Shown piece after piece: positions 47,961 through 56,421 of a stretch of 64,000 nt of DNA. Position 1 is the first letter of the stretch. The number at the start of each line of letters is the position of its first letter. The notes beneath the pieces are model-generated. The model worked only from the letters and a program-made list of their open reading frames with translations. It did no database searches and was not told the DNA's origin. This stretch comes from Candidatus Methylomirabilota bacterium (GTDB lineage: Bacteria > Methylomirabilota > Methylomirabilia > Rokubacteriales > CSP1-6), in the NCBI GenBank assembly GCA_035764725.1, contig DASTYT010000101.1, positions 20,515 to 84,514 on the forward strand, read 5' to 3'. The position numbers and the translations under genes are program-made.

Positions 47961-50249
47961 CTAGCATTCGTTGAAGCCGCAGGAGACACACTTCTTGCAG
48001 CCTTCCTCGTAAATGAACGTGGCCTGGCCGCATTCGCGGCAGAGGTCGCCGATCTGCCGACGCTCCGCGGCCGGCTCCTCCGCCGCGGCCTCCGCGTGCC
48101 CCACGTGCTCGCCCAGGGTGCGCGCGAGCGCGTCGGGGAGCGAGAGAATCTTGGCGGCGCCGAAGCCGGTGGGCTGGCCTCCGCCGATGCGGGACAGCTG
48201 GCTGATGACCTCCTCCACCCGCCGCCGCGCCGATAACGGCGAGGGCAAGCGCAGGATCAGGGAGATGAGCCGACCGAGCGCCTCCGCCACCGCCATGGTG
48301 TCGGAGCCGGCCTTGCCGACCTGGACGAACACCTCGAAGGGATCGCCCCCGGGCGTGTCGTTGACGGTGATGAACGCGGTGCCAACGGGCGTTTCCATCC
48401 GATACGTCGAGCCGGCGAGGCTGTGGGGTCGCGGCTTGACCACGCGCTCGGCGGGGCCACCGCCCGCGGTGTCCGCCCCGCCGACACCGACGTGGAGCAC
48501 CTGCACACCCTTGCTGCCATCGCGGAACACCGTGATCCCGAGGCACCCCTTCTCCCACGCGAGCCGGTAGGCCTGCGCCACGTCCTCCTCGGTCGCCTCG
48601 TGGGGCAGGTTGATGGTCTTGGACACGCCGTTGTCAGTATGGCGCTGGAACGTCGCCTGGTGGAGCACGTGCCACCGCGCGTCGATCTCGTGGGCGGTCT
48701 TGAACACCGCGCGCACGGACTCGTCGAGGCCGGCGATCCCCTGCACCGAGCCGCGCCGGACCACCTCGGCCATCAGCGCATCCGAGTGGAAGCCGCGCGA
48801 GCGCGCGAGGCGCTCGAACGTCTCGCTGATGAACGGCAGGACGCGCTCGCCGTCGGGCCCGTGCACACGATGCTCGAAGGCGAGGGCGTAGGTCGGCTCG
48901 ATGCCAGACGAGCAGCCCGCGATCATCGAGATCGTGCCGGTCGGGGCGATGGTCGTGACGGTGGAGTTCCGCAGCGCGCGGCCATGGCGGTAGATCGAGT
49001 GCGGGAACGCCGGGAACGGGCCGCGCTCCTCGGCGAGGCGCCCGGACTGATCGTGGGCCTTCTCCTGGATGAATCCCATGAGGCGCTCGGCAAGGGCGAG
49101 AGCCTCCTCGGAGTCGTAGGGGATGTTCAGCTGGAACAGCAGATCGGCCCAGCCCATCACGCCGAGGCCGATACGCCGGTTGGCTTTCACGGTGGCCTCG
49201 ATCTGGGGGAGCGGATAGGGGTTTACCTCGATGACGTCATCGAGGAACCGCACGGCGAGCCGTACCACTCGCTCGAGCTCCTCCCAGTCGAGCCCGGCGC
49301 CCCCGCCCGCCGTCTCGCGCACGAAGCGCGCGACGTTGACCGAGCCGAGATTGCACGCGTCGTTCGCAGAAAGTGGTTGCTCTCCACAGGGGTTAGTCGC
49401 CTCGATCGGGCCCAGGGCCGGCGTGGGATTCGCGCGGCTGCGATTGATGCGGTCGAGAAAGATGAGCCCGGGATCGCCGGTGCGCCATGCGGCACGGACG
49501 ATCCTACGGAAGACTTCAGTCGCGGCGAGGCGACCCGTCAACGAGCCATCACGCGGGTTCACGAGGTCGTACTCGACGCCCGCCTCCAGCGCATCCATGA
49601 ACGCGTCGGTGGCGCCGACCGAGATGTTGAAGTTGCTCACGCTGCCGTCGAGCTTGGACTCGATGAACTCGAGGATGTCGGGATGATCCACGCGCAGCAC
49701 GCCCATATTGGCTCCGCGTCGGGTTCCCCCCTGTTTCACGGCTTCCGTCGCCGCGTTGAATACGCGGAGGAAGGAGACGGGCCCCGAGGCGCGGCCGCCC
49801 GTGGAGTGCACGATGTCGTTCTTGGGCCGCAAGCGCGAGAACGCGAAGCCGGTGCCGCCGCCCGACTGCTGGATGATCGCGGCCGCCTTGATCGCCTCGA
49901 AGATCTCGCTCATCGAGTCGCCGACGGGGAGCACGTAGCACGCCGAGTACTGGAGGGCGTTGCCCTTCCCCGCGTTCATGAGCGTCGGGGAGTTGGGCAA
50001 GAAGTACCCGTCCACCAGCATCTCGTAGAAGGCGGTGGCGATCTCGCGCTGGGCGGCGGGGCTCCGGCCGAAGCGCGCCTCCGCCGCCGCGATGGCCAGG
50101 GCCACCCGCCAGCACATCTCCTCGGGCGTCTCGACGACGTCGCCGTGCTCGCGCGCCAGGTAGCGCTCGCGCAGAACGCGCAGCGCGGCCTCGCTCCACC
50201 GTCCGGTCTTGGCCGGACGGGTCTGGACGGAGGTCATAGGGTCGCTCAC
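47961..50249 (-). CDS. nrdJ: Adenosylcobalamin-dependent (class II) ribonucleoside-diphosphate reductase
   Basis: A 762-residue enzyme that makes deoxyribonucleotides with or without oxygen. The barrel contains PNSPTLMNAG, SGGGTGFAFSRLRP, KQGGTRRGANMGVL, NPCGEQPL (thiyl-radical Cys region) and the loop TGTISMIAGCSSGIEP. The tail ends in two Cys pairs (LCRECG and CKKCVSCGFNEC), the zinc-ribbon-like C-terminus typical of class II enzymes. No class I or III subunits are nearby. Started at the GTG at 50249 (GAGGAG 4-5 bases upstream); an ATG four codons later is possible. No cobalamin riboswitch is visible in the 196-base divergent gap. Confidence 0.95.
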   Translation of the reverse strand: MSDPMTSVQTRPAKTGRWSEAALRVLRERYLAREHGDVVETPEEMCWRVALAIAAAEARFGRSPAAQREIATAFYEMLVDGYFLPNSPTLMNAGKGNALQYSACYVLPVGDSMSEIFEAIKAAAIIQQSGGGTGFAFSRLRPKNDIVHSTGGRASGPVSFLRVFNAATEAVKQGGTRRGANMGVLRVDHPDILEFIESKLDGSVSNFNISVGATDAFMDALEAGVEYDLVNPRDGSLTGRLAATEVFRRIVRAAWRTGDPGLIFLDRINRSRANPTPALGPIEATNPCGEQPLSANDACNLGSVNVARFVRETAGGGAGLDWEELERVVRLAVRFLDDVIEVNPYPLPQIEATVKANRRIGLGVMGWADLLFQLNIPYDSEEALALAERLMGFIQEKAHDQSGRLAEERGPFPAFPHSIYRHGRALRNSTVTTIAPTGTISMIAGCSSGIEPTYALAFEHRVHGPDGERVLPFISETFERLARSRGFHSDALMAEVVRRGSVQGIAGLDESVRAVFKTAHEIDARWHVLHQATFQRHTDNGVSKTINLPHEATEEDVAQAYRLAWEKGCLGITVFRDGSKGVQVLHVGVGGADTAGGGPAERVVKPRPHSLAGSTYRMETPVGTAFITVNDTPGGDPFEVFVQVGKAGSDTMAVAEALGRLISLILRLPSPLSARRRVEEVISQLSRIGGGQPTGFGAAKILSLPDALARTLGEHVGHAEAAAEEPAAERRQIGDLCRECGQATFIYEEGCKKCVSCGFNEC

Positions 50250-50344
50250 GAGGCTCCTCGGGTGCCACTACATGCGGCGCCGTATTCAGCCTAGCACACG
50301 GCGGGTTGGGGTGGGAACGGATTTCCCCTGGAATGGAGACTACT

Positions 50345-50372
50345 TTGCGACCGTCTGAAGAACCGATAGAAT
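50345..50372 (+). promoter_or_regulatory. Promoter of the efflux operon
   Basis: TTGCGA (50345-50350) and TAGAAT (50367-50372) are 16 bases apart. The predicted start of transcription is at about 50377-50381, that is at or just before the first base of the leader ORF at 50381. Confidence 0.6.
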
Positions 50373-50380
50373 GCTGGCCC

Positions 50381-50449
50381 ATGGTAAGTTCGCGAATCGG
50401 CGCGCCCGTCTGGCCGCCGCCCCCTGATCGGACCCCTCCCCGCTCATGA
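50381..50449 (+). CDS. 22-codon proline-rich leader ORF overlapping the efflux adaptor start
   Basis: ATG at 50381 opens a 22-codon frame whose TGA (50447-50449) overlaps the adaptor start codon as ATGA. The peptide contains WPPPPDRTPP, a run of prolines of the kind that slows ribosomes unless EF-P helps. Its ATG lies 8 bases after the -10 hexamer, so it would be a nearly leaderless start. The adaptor gene itself has no visible ribosome-binding site, so its translation may depend on ribosomes finishing this leader. Too short to judge coding status by composition alone. Confidence 0.4.
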   Translation: MVSSRIGAPVWPPPPDRTPPRS

Positions 50450-51750
50450 GCGCTCTGCGGCGGTACCGGGTGGGCGCGGCGCTGATGGTGCTGGCCATCA
50501 TCGTCGGCATCCTGGTGTTTTATCGGCTCAAGGACCAGCAGGCCCGCGCCGTGCAGCGGCCGCGCGGGGACACCCTGGTCGGGGTGGTCGCCCCCGTGCG
50601 CAAGGACCTCGAGGTACGCTTCGGGACTACCGCCGATATCCTGGCCAACCAGCAGGCGGCGATCTTCTCGAAGGTGTCAGGGTATATCCGGCGGATTCAC
50701 GTCGACCGCGGCGACTTCGTCAAGGAGGGCCAGCTCCTCGTTGAGATCGACGACCAGGAGCTCCAGGCGCAGCTCCAGCAGGCGCGCGCGGGCCTGCTCA
50801 CGGGCCAGGCCAGCCACCAGATGGCGCGCTCGACCCTGGACGGCAACCGCGCCAATCTCGAGAACCAGCGCGCCAATCTCCTGAAGTCGCGCGCGGTCGC
50901 CGACAACGACGCGCGACAGTCCGACCGGATGAAGGCGCTGTTCGAGCGCGGCCTCGTCTCGGCGACCGACTGGGAGAACGCGCGCACCACCGCCGAGGCC
51001 TCGCGGGCGCAGCTCCAGGCCACGGAGGCGCAGCTGCGCGTGGCCGAGAGCCAGATCCTCACCTCGGAGAGCCAGGTCCGGCTGGCCGAGGCGCAGATCG
51101 AGACCTATCAGGCCGCGCTGAACCTGGCGCAGAGCAATCTCGCGAACACTCGGCTCGTCGCGCCGTTCGCGGGCTACGTGTCGCAGCGGAACCTCGACGC
51201 GGGCGCTGCGGTCAGCGCGGGCTCGTCGGGCACCAACACGTCGTCGCTCGGCATCCTGGTCGTGCAGGACATCAAGAGCGTGAAAGTCCAGGTCGACGTC
51301 CCAGAGCGTCAAATCGCTCGTGTCATTCCGGGCGTCCCGGTCCGTCTGTCGGTGGATCCCTACACCGGCCACGTGTTCCGGGGCACCGTGAGCCGCATCG
51401 TGCACGCGCTCGACCCGCGCGCCCGCACCATGGGCGTCGAGGTCGACATCCCCAACGCGGACGGCCGGCTCAAGCCGGGCATGTTCGCCCGGGTGGATCT
51501 GGTGGTGGATCGCCGCCCGGGCGCGCTCGCCGTGCCGGTCGAGGCCGTGCGCCTCGGCGACGGGCGGCCCTCGGTGGTGGTCGTGCGCGGGGGCGCCGTC
51601 GAGTTCATCGCGGTCGAGCTGGGCGTGACCGACGGCGGCTGGGTGGAGATCGTCCAGGGCGTCGGGGACAAGGACTCCGTGATCGTGCAGGGCAAGGACC
51701 TCGTGAAATCCGGCCAGAAGGTCAAGGCCGTGCCGGCCACGGGAATCTGA
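50446..51750 (+). CDS. RND efflux periplasmic adaptor (membrane fusion protein)
   Basis: A 434-residue HlyD/AcrA-type adaptor anchored by one N-terminal helix (about residues 9-27). The lipoyl half-motifs (SKVSGYIRRIHVDRGDFVKEG; ANTRLVAPFAGYVSQRNLDAG) flank a long alpha-hairpin (about 95-220) with coiled-coil heptads. The beta-barrel (VKVQVDVPERQIARVIPGVPV) and membrane-proximal domain (VPVEAVRLGDGRPSVVVV) follow. It should join the RND pump downstream to TolC. First gene of the operon, 6 bases before the pump gene; start ATG at 50446 overlaps the leader ORF. Confidence 0.92.
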   Translation: MSALRRYRVGAALMVLAIIVGILVFYRLKDQQARAVQRPRGDTLVGVVAPVRKDLEVRFGTTADILANQQAAIFSKVSGYIRRIHVDRGDFVKEGQLLVEIDDQELQAQLQQARAGLLTGQASHQMARSTLDGNRANLENQRANLLKSRAVADNDARQSDRMKALFERGLVSATDWENARTTAEASRAQLQATEAQLRVAESQILTSESQVRLAEAQIETYQAALNLAQSNLANTRLVAPFAGYVSQRNLDAGAAVSAGSSGTNTSSLGILVVQDIKSVKVQVDVPERQIARVIPGVPVRLSVDPYTGHVFRGTVSRIVHALDPRARTMGVEVDIPNADGRLKPGMFARVDLVVDRRPGALAVPVEAVRLGDGRPSVVVVRGGAVEFIAVELGVTDGGWVEIVQGVGDKDSVIVQGKDLVKSGQKVKAVPATGI

Positions 51751-51756
51751 CCGCGT

Positions 51757-54700
51757 ATGTGGCTGACCCTCATGGCCATGCGGAACGGGATCGCGATCCT
51801 GATGTGCTCGCTCGCGATCGTGCTCCTCGGGGCGACGTCGCTCAGCCGCACCCCGGTGGATCTCTTCCCAAACATCAACTTCCCCTCGATCCGGATCGGC
51901 ACCATCTACAAGGGCGCCAACGTCCAGGACATCGAGCGCACCGTCACCTACCCCATCGAGAAGGCGGTCTCCGCGGTGGCGGGCGTCCGCTACGTGGAGT
52001 CGCGTTCGCGGCAGGGGCTGTCGGTGGTGGAGGTGCAGTTCAACTGGGGCTATGACCTGGACGCGGGCCTCACCGAGGTGGTGCAGCGCATCCAGCAGAT
52101 CATGAACACGCTACCCACCGGGGTGCAGCAGCCTTTCATCCTCAAGTTCGACCTCTCCAACATCCCTGTCTGCATCGTGACAGTGTCGGGCGGCGGCCTG
52201 GACGAGAAGCAGCTCTACGATCTGGCCTACAACACCGTCGAGCCTCAGCTCGAGCGCATCCCCGGGGTCGCCTCCGCCAACGTCGACGGGGGCAAGATCC
52301 GCCAGATCACGGTGAACTTGAACCGCGACCTTCTCTACGCCAAGGGCATCTCCGTCACCGAGGTGGCGCGCGCCTTCAACGACGCGAACTTCCTCCTGCC
52401 CTCCGGGGACGTGAAGCTGGGGCAGCTGGACTACAACGTCTTCACCAACAATCAGTTCTCCGTGGTGGAGCCCATGGAGAACGTCGTGGTGCGGCGCACC
52501 CCCGGCGGCACCGCCATCCGCGTCCGCGACCTCGGCCGCGTGGAGGACTCCGCGGAGACGCAGCAGTCCGTGGTGCGGGTCAACGGCGAGCGCGCGGTGT
52601 ACCTCCGGGTGAACAAGCAGCCGGGCGGCAACACCGTGGATGTGGTTGACCAGGTGCGGGCCCTGATGCCGAAGCTCCTGGGGATCCCCCCCGGGGTCAA
52701 CGTGCAGATGACGTTCGATCAGTCCACCTACATCAAACAGTCCATCAAGAGCCTCTGGCACGAGGCGGCCATGGGCTCGGTGCTCGCCTTCGGCGTGATC
52801 CTGCTCTTCCTCCGGTCGCTCACCTCCACGTTCATCATCTCCATCGCCATCCCGCTGTCGCTGCTCCTGACCATGATCGCGATGTACATGCTGGGCCAGA
52901 CCCTCAACGTCTTCACCCTGGGCGGTCTCGCCCTCGCGGTGGGCCGCCTGGTGGACGACTCGATCGTGGAGCTGGAGAACATCAACCGCCACATCGCCAT
53001 GGCCGACAAGCCCCGGCGCACCGCCGTGCTGGACGCTGCGCGGGAGGTGGCGATGCCGATCTTCGTCTCGACCATCACGACCATCGTGGTGTTCCTCCCC
53101 ACGGTGTTCCTCGAGGGGCAGGCCCGCCTCCTCTTCATCCCCCTGACGTTCACGATCTCCTGCTCGCTCTTCGCCTCCTTCCTCGTCTCGCGGACGGTCA
53201 CCCCCCTCCTCTGCTACCACTGGCTCCGCCCGCCCACCCCGCCGCCGCCGGGCACGTGGAATCCGCTCACGCTCGTGCTCGCGTGGAGCTCGCGGCGGCT
53301 CGAGCAGCTGGACGCGGTGTACCAGCGTGCCATCACGTGGGCCCTCGCCCACCGGAAGATGGTGATCGGCGGCGTGCTCGCCGCGCTGGTGTCCGCGCTG
53401 GTCCTGGTTCCCCTCATCGGGACGGAGTTCTTCCCGCCCTCCGACGAGAGCCAGTTCATCATCCGCGTGCGCGCCCCCGTGGGGACCCGCGTTGAGGAGA
53501 CCGAGCGGCTCATCGCGAAGATGGAGGGGCTGCTGAAGGACACGCTCAGGCCGGGCGAGTACAGCACCATCCTCTCGACGGTGGGCGTGCCCGGCGGGCG
53601 CTCCGGCCTCTTCTCCCAGAACACCGGGCCCCACGCCGCCCAGCTCCAGGTCTATCTCGCCACCGCGGATAAGCGGAAGCGCTCGGACCGGGACATCGTG
53701 GCGGCGGTGCGGCCCAAGCTCGCCGGCCAGTTCCCCGGCACCACCTACACGGTGCAGTTCGGCGGCATCGTGTCGCGCATCCTGAACTTCGGCGCCCAGT
53801 CCGCCATCGAGGTGGAGCAGCTGGGCTACGACCTCAAGGACGCGGAGCGAGTGGCCCAGGACGTGACGCGGGTGCTGCAGGAGACGCCGGGCATCGCCGA
53901 CGCCTTCGTGAGCCGCGAGGAGAACTACCCGCAGTACGACATCGTGGTGGACCGCGAGAAAGCCGCCGCCGCGGGGGTGAGCCAGCGCGACATCGCCCAG
54001 GCCGCGCTCTTCTCCCTCAACAGCAACGTGAGCGTGAATCCCTCGATCTACACCGACCCGCGCACCGGCAACCAGTACAACGCGGTGGTCCAGCTCGACG
54101 AGGAGTTCCGCTCGAGCCCCGAGGACCTGGGGCGCCTGTTCGTCACCGGCGACGGCGGCCGGCCGGTGCTCCTGGGCAACCTCGCCGAGATCCGCCAGGG
54201 CACCGGGCCGGTGATGATCGAGCGCAAGTACCAGCAGCGCATCATCAAGATCTCGGCGAATCCGACCGGGCGCGACCTCGGCGCCCTCTCGGAGGAGCTC
54301 GAAGCCCGCTTCAAGCAGCTCCCGCTGCCGCCCGGCTTCTCCCTGCAACTCGGCGGGCAGACGGTGCAGCAGCGCGAGGCGTTCGGGAGCCTCAAGTTCA
54401 CCACGCTGCTCGCCCTCGTCCTCGTCTACATGGTCATGGCCTCGCAGTTCCGCTCGCTGCTCGACCCCTTCCTCATCATGTTCTCGGTGCCGCTGGGGAT
54501 GATCGGCGTAATCTGGGCGCTCTTCCTCACCAACACCACGCTCAACGTGACGTCCTTCATGGGCATCATCATGATGGTGGGCATCGTGGTGTCGAATGGC
54601 GTGCTCCTCGTCGAGTACATCAATGAGCTGCGCCGCCACGGTCAGGAGCTCATCCCCGCCGTGATCAACGGCGGCCGCACGCGGCTCCGTCCCATCCTCA

Positions 54701-54927
54701 TGACCAGCCTCACCACCCTGGCGGGCCTCATGCCCATGGCCCTCGGCATCGATGTCGGCAGCGAGGCCAACGCGCCCCTGGCGCGGGCGGTCATCGGCGG
54801 CCTCGCCGTGTCGACGGTGCTGACCCTGATCCTGATCCCGACGCTCTACGTCATGGTGGAGACCCGCTTCCCGCGGCGCGTGGAGGATCCGCATCCCGCG
54901 TTCACGCCCCAAGGAGAGACCGCATGA
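51757..54927 (+). CDS. RND-family efflux transporter, AcrB/HAE1-like inner-membrane pump
   Basis: A 1056-residue proton-driven pump with the two-fold RND plan: helix 1, large periplasmic domain, helices 2-7, second periplasmic domain, helices 8-12. The proton-relay pair is present (VGRLVDDSIVELEN, Asp400-Asp401). PVDLFPNINFPSI after helix 1 and VRYVESRSRQGLSVVEVQF are typical of the hydrophobe/amphiphile exporters. Substrates cannot be predicted; drugs, lipids or signals are possible. The ATG at 51757 follows the adaptor by 6 bases and the stop overlaps the TolC-family start as ATGA. Confidence 0.94.
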   Translation: MWLTLMAMRNGIAILMCSLAIVLLGATSLSRTPVDLFPNINFPSIRIGTIYKGANVQDIERTVTYPIEKAVSAVAGVRYVESRSRQGLSVVEVQFNWGYDLDAGLTEVVQRIQQIMNTLPTGVQQPFILKFDLSNIPVCIVTVSGGGLDEKQLYDLAYNTVEPQLERIPGVASANVDGGKIRQITVNLNRDLLYAKGISVTEVARAFNDANFLLPSGDVKLGQLDYNVFTNNQFSVVEPMENVVVRRTPGGTAIRVRDLGRVEDSAETQQSVVRVNGERAVYLRVNKQPGGNTVDVVDQVRALMPKLLGIPPGVNVQMTFDQSTYIKQSIKSLWHEAAMGSVLAFGVILLFLRSLTSTFIISIAIPLSLLLTMIAMYMLGQTLNVFTLGGLALAVGRLVDDSIVELENINRHIAMADKPRRTAVLDAAREVAMPIFVSTITTIVVFLPTVFLEGQARLLFIPLTFTISCSLFASFLVSRTVTPLLCYHWLRPPTPPPPGTWNPLTLVLAWSSRRLEQLDAVYQRAITWALAHRKMVIGGVLAALVSALVLVPLIGTEFFPPSDESQFIIRVRAPVGTRVEETERLIAKMEGLLKDTLRPGEYSTILSTVGVPGGRSGLFSQNTGPHAAQLQVYLATADKRKRSDRDIVAAVRPKLAGQFPGTTYTVQFGGIVSRILNFGAQSAIEVEQLGYDLKDAERVAQDVTRVLQETPGIADAFVSREENYPQYDIVVDREKAAAAGVSQRDIAQAALFSLNSNVSVNPSIYTDPRTGNQYNAVVQLDEEFRSSPEDLGRLFVTGDGGRPVLLGNLAEIRQGTGPVMIERKYQQRIIKISANPTGRDLGALSEELEARFKQLPLPPGFSLQLGGQTVQQREAFGSLKFTTLLALVLVYMVMASQFRSLLDPFLIMFSVPLGMIGVIWALFLTNTTLNVTSFMGIIMMVGIVVSNGVLLVEYINELRRHGQELIPAVINGGRTRLRPILMTSLTTLAGLMPMALGIDVGSEANAPLARAVIGGLAVSTVLTLILIPTLYVMVETRFPRRVEDPHPAFTPQGETA

Positions 54928-56360
54928 CCCCAAGCCACGCTCAGCGCATCCTCGCGGGGCTCGCCCTCGCGATGCTCGTGCTGCTGCCCGGCACGGTGAC
55001 GGCCCAGCCCTCCCCCGCCGATCCCTTGGCGCCGAGGGAGCCGCTGCCTGCCCCGCCCCAGTTCCGGGCCTTCCCGGTCCCGCAGGACATCGCCGGGCGC
55101 GAGCTGGCCCTGGCCGAGGCGGTGCGGATCGCGCTCGACAATGCCCCCGTCATCATCCAGCGGTTCGGGGAATACGTGGCCGCCCAGCAGCGTATCGACC
55201 AGGCGTTCTCGGCCATGCTCCCGCAGCTGAGCCTCCTCGGGCAGTCACTCTATTCGGACTCCACGACCCGCCTTTCGAGCTCGACAGGTTCCACCACCTT
55301 CAGCAACACCAGCAAGCCGACCATCGGCACGGGGTCGCTGTCCGCGTCGCAGCTGCTGTTCGACTTCGGCAAGACGTGGGCCGCCACCGACGCCGCCAAG
55401 GCCAACTCGGACTCGGCCCGCGAGAACGTCGAGCTTCAGAAGGACCTCATCGTGCTGTCGGTGAAGGAGAACTACTTCCTGCTGCTCCTGTCGAGCCGCC
55501 TCGTCGTGGTGAGCGCCCAGGCGGTGGACCGGTCGGAGCTGAACCTCAAGAGCGCCAAGGGGTTCTACGACGTCGGCACGCGGCCCAAGTTCGACGTGAC
55601 CCGCGCGGAGGTCGACGTGGCCAATGCGCGCGTGGCCCTCATCCGCGCCCAGAACGCGGTGAGCCTGTCGCGCATCGGGCTCAACCAGGCCATGGGTATC
55701 GCCATCAATGCGCCCACCCGGATCAAGGACATCCTCGCCTACGAGCACGTGGAGTTCGACAAGGACAAGCTGGTCGTCGAGGCGCTTCGCCAGCGCCCCG
55801 AGTACAAGCAAGCGCGCTTGAGGTCGGATGCCGCCGAGGCGACGGTCCGGCAGAACTTCCGTGATTTCTTCCCCGGGCTCTTCGGGGTGGGATCGGTCGG
55901 CGCCGGTCGGGCCCAGAACGACTTCCAGGGGCAGGGCGGCGGGAATACCCCCGGCGTATTCACGCGCGCGGACAAGGACTGGCAGGTTGGCCTGGAGCTG
56001 CGCTGGTCCATCTTCGACGGCGGCAACAAGATCGCGCGGTACCGGGAAGCCAAGGCGCTCCTGGAGGCGGCCGAGGCCGGGGTCCGGGACACCGAGCTGC
56101 AGATCTGGCAGCAGGTGGAGCAGGCCTACGTCAACGTGGTGGCGGCGGAAGAGCAGATCGGCGCCGCCCAGAAGGCGGTGGAGTCGGCCCAGGAGAACTT
56201 CCGGCTCAGCCAGGGGCGGTTCGACGCGGGCGTGGGCACGATCATCGAGCTGACCGACGCGCAGCTCGCGCTCACCCAGGCGCAGGCCACCGAGGCGCAA
56301 GCGCTGTCGGACTACCGGGTCGCGATCGCCCGGCTCGAGCGGGCGCTGGCCCGCCGGTAG
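54924..56360 (+). CDS. TolC-family outer-membrane efflux protein
   Basis: A 478-residue exported protein. After a signal peptide (IRASPARM-type start MTPSHAQRILAGLALAMLV, cleavage near VTAQP) come two tandem repeats of the outer-membrane efflux protein domain: first repeat about residues 60-260 (ALAEAVRIALDNAPVII, LFDFGKTWAATDAAKANSD), second about 270-475 (ALRQRPEYKQARLRSDAAEA, GVGTIIELTDAQLALTQAQ). It forms the trimeric barrel and alpha-tunnel exit. It sits between the RND pump and the MacA-like adaptor and so probably serves both. Confidence 0.92.
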   Translation: MTPSHAQRILAGLALAMLVLLPGTVTAQPSPADPLAPREPLPAPPQFRAFPVPQDIAGRELALAEAVRIALDNAPVIIQRFGEYVAAQQRIDQAFSAMLPQLSLLGQSLYSDSTTRLSSSTGSTTFSNTSKPTIGTGSLSASQLLFDFGKTWAATDAAKANSDSARENVELQKDLIVLSVKENYFLLLLSSRLVVVSAQAVDRSELNLKSAKGFYDVGTRPKFDVTRAEVDVANARVALIRAQNAVSLSRIGLNQAMGIAINAPTRIKDILAYEHVEFDKDKLVVEALRQRPEYKQARLRSDAAEATVRQNFRDFFPGLFGVGSVGAGRAQNDFQGQGGGNTPGVFTRADKDWQVGLELRWSIFDGGNKIARYREAKALLEAAEAGVRDTELQIWQQVEQAYVNVVAAEEQIGAAQKAVESAQENFRLSQGRFDAGVGTIIELTDAQLALTQAQATEAQALSDYRVAIARLERALARR

Positions 56361-56421
56361 CGCCCCGCCGTCGGCCAGCATATCCTGTAAATATGGGAGG
56401 CCAGGAGCCCGTCTCACCGGC

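Noticed and set aside
50250-50445. Cobalamin riboswitch for nrdJ
   Set aside because: The divergent gap is short and no B12-box core with the needed pairing could be found on the nrdJ strand.
52111-54933. 940-codon open frame antisense to the RND pump
   Set aside because: Composition (His/Glu/Arg/Gly-rich, no domains) is typical of a shadow frame; the plus-strand pump has full family conservation.
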